In this document: piece after piece, positions 59,896 to 64,000 of the stretch
Numbering within the stretch: the stretch's first letter is position 1
Layout of the letters: the number at the start of each line of letters is the position of its first letter
Origin: Eretmocerus hayati
Lineage: Eukaryota; Arthropoda; Insecta; Hymenoptera; Aphelinidae
Direction of reading: 5' to 3'
DNA: 64,000 nt
NCBI GenBank assembly: GCA_029851415.1
Contig: CM056744.1
Coordinates: 69,558,172 to 69,622,171 of the forward strand
The notes under the pieces: generated by a model
What the model was told of the DNA's origin: nothing
The model's database searches: none
Seen by the model: only the letters and a program-made list of their open reading frames with translations
Made by a program: the position numbers and the translations under genes

Positions 59896-61031
59896 ATGTT
59901 AACCATCAAGGACGAAAAATCTACCAAATTACTTATGATACGATGCAAAACCTTCAGAATGGATCCTGGTGAAGTCCTTTTTGGCCGAGTCAGTGCTTAG
60001 TAGTTTCACTAGCGAAAATCTGGGAAGAAATTCTCCATTTTCTACACACTTGAAAATGGTCTCCCAGTGCTCCAAAAAAATCAATTCTATTGTGACCTGT
60101 ACTTGAAACCCGAATACGGGGAACTCGTCCTCGTAAGAATTGAAGTGGTGGAATAACACCTCATTCAGAGCTAACCTTGATTAACTATTGGCAACGTCTT
60201 TCATCGTATGTAACAGCGTTGAGATTATTTTTCTCGTTTTTTTGATAGAACGAATACTTCCCCCGGACGAAGGGACTAGGTGGAAAAGCATGGTGAATCG
60301 GCCCTTGTCAGGTATGGCCCCGGAAGCAATTCCCCCCAGTTTCTGACCCCAAACTATGGGGAAAGCAATAGTTTCAGGTCCCGAAGTCGCCCCTAACTTT
60401 TGGGGCAGCCTGGAAACCCTCTAAAAAACGCTAAAAATCGATGTTCCTTGTATTGAATCGCATTCTGACGCATCTCAATGAATCGTTCTGAAATTTTTTT
60501 GACATACTTTTGAAACATCAGCAATTCGAAGGAGAGTGGTTTTATTCCGACAACTTTTGATCCTAGTCCCGAAAAAATTATTGAAAAATAAAAATCAATT
60601 TTTAATCCTGTTATCCGTAATTAAGACGTTAGTGAACCATCCCATCGTATTTGTCGGCTCATTTTACGTCGGAAACCTTTTCGAAATATATCATTTTTAG
60701 TGTCGGAAAGTGGTCAAAAACGTCAAAAATCAATTTCAAAGCAAATCTTTTTTCATAAACTAGCCTCTCCTGCGCATGCGCGTTAATTTACGCTCCTGAA
60801 AGTATCTCCAATCGATAGCTGGTGTAATTTCCTTCCAAATGACCCCTTGCAGAAGTCGATTTGATGCAATTACAGCTGAGATATGACTGGTGCAGAAAAT
60901 GGAAAAACCCAAGGAATCAAATCCGCGCTTCCTTCAACGGCCTTGAAAAATGCGAATTTTGGATTGGGCCCTTTCTAACATGCGAACATGTGTTTTTGGT
61001 GTATTTTTTGACGTAGAAACCGAATACGCGG

Positions 61032-61256
61032 TCAGTTTTGTTCTAAACCTTCAGAATTTCTCACCAGACTTATAAAACCGACTCGATCATGGGTGCTCAT
61101 CTTCAGCCTTTTTACACTTATTTGAGATGAATTGTCGGTGCATGAGGAGGTTTGGGTGGATTGAGTACCAGATACAACTATGTCTCCCAATGTATTCTGA
61201 TCAGCTGATGACAATGGTGATGGTTTCGAAGCTTGAGGAAGCGCTGCTATCCTCAT
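61032..61256 (-). pseudogene. Captured C-terminal coding fragment, left arm
   Basis: The 74-codon minus-strand frame contains ASKP, IVVSGTQSTQT, TDNSSQISVKRLKMS and VGF(I)SLVRN and ends near EGLEQN with a stop. The plus-strand frame at 61346-61549 in the other arm has the same peptide with about a dozen substitutions and no frameshift. It looks Ser/Thr-rich and disordered. The source gene and function are unknown; capture of a host exon is inferred. Confidence 0.5.
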
Positions 61257-61345
61257 ATAAGCTGGTCGCTATAGTTTCCTCATATGAAATTAAACAACAA
61301 AATCCAGCTCCAACAATCTCACTCCCAGAAATCTCACTCCCACCG

Positions 61346-61549
61346 CTTCCTCGAGCCTCAAAACCCCCGGGATCGTCTTCGGCTAGTCAGAATACGTTGA
61401 GGAACATAGTTGTGTCTGGTACACAATCCACCCAAACCCCCTCATACACCGACAATTCATCTCAAATAAGTGTAAAAAGGCTGAAGATGAGCATCCAATA
61501 TCAAGTCGGTTTTATGAGTCTGGTGAGAAATCCTGAAGGTTTGAAATAA
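61346..61549 (+). pseudogene. Captured C-terminal coding fragment, right arm
   Basis: The partner of the minus-strand frame in the left arm: ASKP, QNTLRNIVVSGTQSTQT, TDNSSQISVKRLKMS and GFMSLVRNPEGLK with a stop. An open stretch continues upstream to 61,127, but it does not match the other arm in the same way. No domain recognised. Confidence 0.5.
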
Positions 61550-62601
61550 AACTGACCGCGCATTCGGTTTCTACGTCAGAAAATACACCAAAAACACATG
61601 TTCGCATGTTAGAAAGGGCCCAATTCAAAATTCGCATTTTTCAAGGCCATTGAAGGAAGCGTGGATTCACGAATTTGATACCTTGGGTTTTTCCATTTTC
61701 TACACCAGTCATAACTGAGCTGTAATTACATCAAATCGACTTCTGCAGAGAGTCATTTTGAAGGAAATTACACCAGCTATCGATTGAAGATACTTTCTGG
61801 AGCATGAATCAACGCGCATGCGCTGGAGACGCTAGTTCATGAAAAAAAATTGACTTTGAAATTGATTTTTGACGTTTTTGACCACTTTCCACCACCAAAA
61901 ATGATATATCTCAGAGTGGTTTCCGACGTGAAATAAACCGACAAATACAATGAAATGGTTCACTAACGTCTTGATTACGGATAACAGGGTTAAAAATTGA
62001 TTTTTATTTTTCAATAATTTTTTTCGGGGCTTGGATCAAAAGTTGTCGGGATGAAACCACTCTCCTTCAAATTGTTAATGTTCCAAAAGTATGTCAAAAA
62101 AATTTCAGAACGATTCATTGAGATGCGTCAGAATGCGATTGAATACAAGGAACATCGATTTTTAGCGTTTTTTAGAGGGTTTCCAGGCTGCCCCAAAACT
62201 TAGGGGCGACTTCGGGACCTAAAAGCTTTTGCCTTCCTCATAGTTTGGGGTTAGGAACTGGGGGAAATTGCTTCCGGGGCCATACCTGACAAGGGCCGAT
62301 TCATCATGCTTACCCGCCTACTCCCTTTATGACTTCCAATGTAAATTGAATCTCAGTAGGCCTGTAAGTGAATCACTATTGTTGACGAGTAGCAATACAA
62401 TCAGCCCAAAAAGCATATAAAATGACGGGAGAGTTCATCCATGTGATTGTTACATCTAGATTCTATGGAAAGTCTGAGATGTACGGGGAATCACGCGGAT
62501 ATCGGAACTGTGTCCACAATGTTGCTCGTAACAATAATGATTTTACGTCTCGGTTTCATATCGTTCAATGCACGAGGAGAGGAGAAATGTTCATACATAT
62601 A

Positions 62602-63704
62602 CAGTCCCTATCATAAATAATGGAACACGTAGGGTCTCACTCAAACCGTGATATTTCCAATTTGATTGGTCGTACAGGAATTCTGGAAGAAGGGTTTTGG
62701 AGAACACAAAAAAGTCTATCGATGCATGGGTTCTGATGATTCTCCATGTGCTTTTCAAGTGCCCGTACAAGTGGTTGAAAATCAGAAAAAATTCTCCTTC
62801 AACCAATCACCTACAATTTTGACGTGAGTGATTCGATCACGAAAATACTCACAAGATCTTGTAGATCGTTCAAGAATCCAAGAATTTGGTACTCTGTAAA
62901 ATTTTCGTGCAACCTTTCCCGTTTGACTCACGAGCTCCGAAAGGAAACTTCGTATTAACATAGGGTGCTTATGGAGATACCGAGCCTGGCACGTGTTTGA
63001 TTTTCTCTCGCTCTATTATGGGACAAAATTGGATTTAGAAAATATTATGGCACATGATTTTGACGTAGAATGGTCTAATCTTTCAGAATATATCATCAGA
63101 TTTTGTCTAAGATTTGAGGTAGCGACGATTTCTCGAAATTTGATGTGAAAATTGATGAATTTCGTGTTTTGCTCCTGTAGGTCACATTCGAGACAAAATC
63201 TGATGGAATATTCTGAAAGATGAGACCATTTTACGTCAAAATCATGTGCTATGATATTTTTATAATCCAATTTGCCCCAGAATAGAGCGAGAGAAAATTA
63301 TACAGGTGCTAGGATCGGTATCTTCATGAGCACCCTAAAGCACCCTATGTTAATAGAAAGTTTTCTTCCGGAGCTCATAAGTCAGACGGGAAGGGTTGTG
63401 CGAAAATTCTACAGAGAACCAAATTTTCAGATTTTTGAACGATCTACAAGATCTTGTGAGTATTCTTGTGATCAGATCACTCCCGTCAAAATTGTAGGTG
63501 ATTGATTGAAGGAGGATTTTTTCTGATTTTCAACTACTAGTACGGGCACTTGAAAAGCACGTAAAAATCATCAAAACACATAGATTGATAGATTTTTTGT
63601 GCTCTTCAAAAACCTTTTTCCAGAATTCCCGTCCGACCAATCAAATTGGAAATATCACTGTTTGAGTGAGACCCTACGTGTTCCATTATTCATGGTATTG
63701 ACTG
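62602..63704. mobile_element. Palindromic Tc1/mariner-type element, 1.1 kb
   Basis: The ends are CAGTCCCTATCATAAATAAT and ATTATTCATGGTATTGACTG, with TA duplicated at 62600-62601 and 63705-63706. The TATC-type terminus followed by ATGGAACACG is typical of Tc1-like ends. The arms are about 550 bp and include a nested inner pair around 63,150. No transposase frame; small frames are by-products. Confidence 0.8.
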
Positions 63705-64000
63705 TATATATAACCGAATGCAAATATTTTCATGGAGTGGTTACGTCAGATGTAAGCAGTGGACACTCCACAACTTCGCCTTGATAGATTCTGTTATTAA
63801 ATGGGAGATCTGTGTTATGACGGACCTGATGGGTCCGGGTAACAAATATATTCATTTTAGAGTGGGTTTTTGGAACATGAAGAGCGAACTGCCCCGTTGA
63901 ACTTGCTTATACTTACAGTCTCTTCTTGTATATATATTTATATATAGATATATTTCTGTTTGTTCCGAAATCAGATGAATGTATATTGATATATCAAATT
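63705..64000. other. No gene recognised
   Basis: Short flank with an AT dinucleotide-rich patch near 63,930-63,955. Nothing coding is supported. Confidence 0.4.

Larger units (their letters stand above)
60270..62327. mobile_element. 2.06-kb foldback element carrying a peptide-coding segment in both arms
   Basis: Near-palindromic arms of about 1 kb meet around 61,265. AGGGACTAGGTGG at the left pairs with the right end near 62,312-62,327, and blocks such as GGTATGGCCCCGGAAGCA and CGCGCATGCG-like words occur in both arms. No transposase is seen. The target duplication is not clear. The general build, long arms with GCGCATGCGC and AT-rich stretches, is like the element at 25,301-27,081. Confidence 0.8.

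Noticed and set aside
1..64000. tRNA genes
   Set aside because: No convincing cloverleaf with A and B boxes was found by reading; a covariance-model scan would be needed to exclude them.

Overview
The window looks like nuclear DNA of an animal, most probably an insect. It is AT-rich and gene-poor, and it holds arthropod-type transposons: a BEL/Pao retrotransposon, an R1-clade non-LTR retrotransposon, hAT elements and many short TA- or TTAA-flanked elements. No bacterial operons, rRNA operons, CRISPR arrays or convincing tRNA genes are seen. The species cannot be fixed from sequence alone.

Layout. 1-1.65 kb: a GC-rich open frame on the minus strand, running off the left edge, is the only good candidate for a non-transposon gene. 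2-9 kb: mostly featureless, with inverted-repeat elements near 6.7, 8.3 and 9 kb. 9.6-13.7 kb: a degenerate ~315-bp tandem array, a 46-bp minisatellite and two foldback elements. 15-17.5 kb: a GA microsatellite, a 163-bp hairpin MITE and a TTAA-flanked element. 21-28.5 kb: a GC-rich, exon-like tandem array split by a 2.6-kb long-TIR element, then a locus duplication, one copy of which is interrupted by a 1.78-kb foldback. 30.3-35.7 kb: a 5.4-kb non-autonomous hAT-type element with an 8-bp target duplication and three nested elements. 36.2-39.8 kb: a broken hAT element with a zinc-finger/ZMYM-like transposase. 41.6-43.5 kb: more inverted repeats. 45-50.6 kb: a BEL/Pao element (minus strand) whose polyprotein is one frame broken only by in-frame stops. 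52.3-55.3 kb: a 526-bp tandem duplication carrying a MITE and ending in a 5'-truncated R1 fragment. 55.5-57.7 kb: a minisatellite, a foldback repeat and a SINE-like insertion with a 5S rRNA-derived head. 58.7-63.7 kb: a 176-bp tandem array and three palindromic elements, two of which carry matching peptide-coding stretches in both arms.

How the parts relate. Apart from the left-edge frame there is no visible pathway or operon; the region is nested mobile DNA. Its outstanding property is the number of long inverted repeats (about twenty in 64 kb), which would form double-stranded RNA if transcribed. Several insertions can be delimited because an unfilled copy of the target lies elsewhere in the window. 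The two retrotransposon reading frames share an unusual decay pattern: nonsense substitutions and no frameshift.
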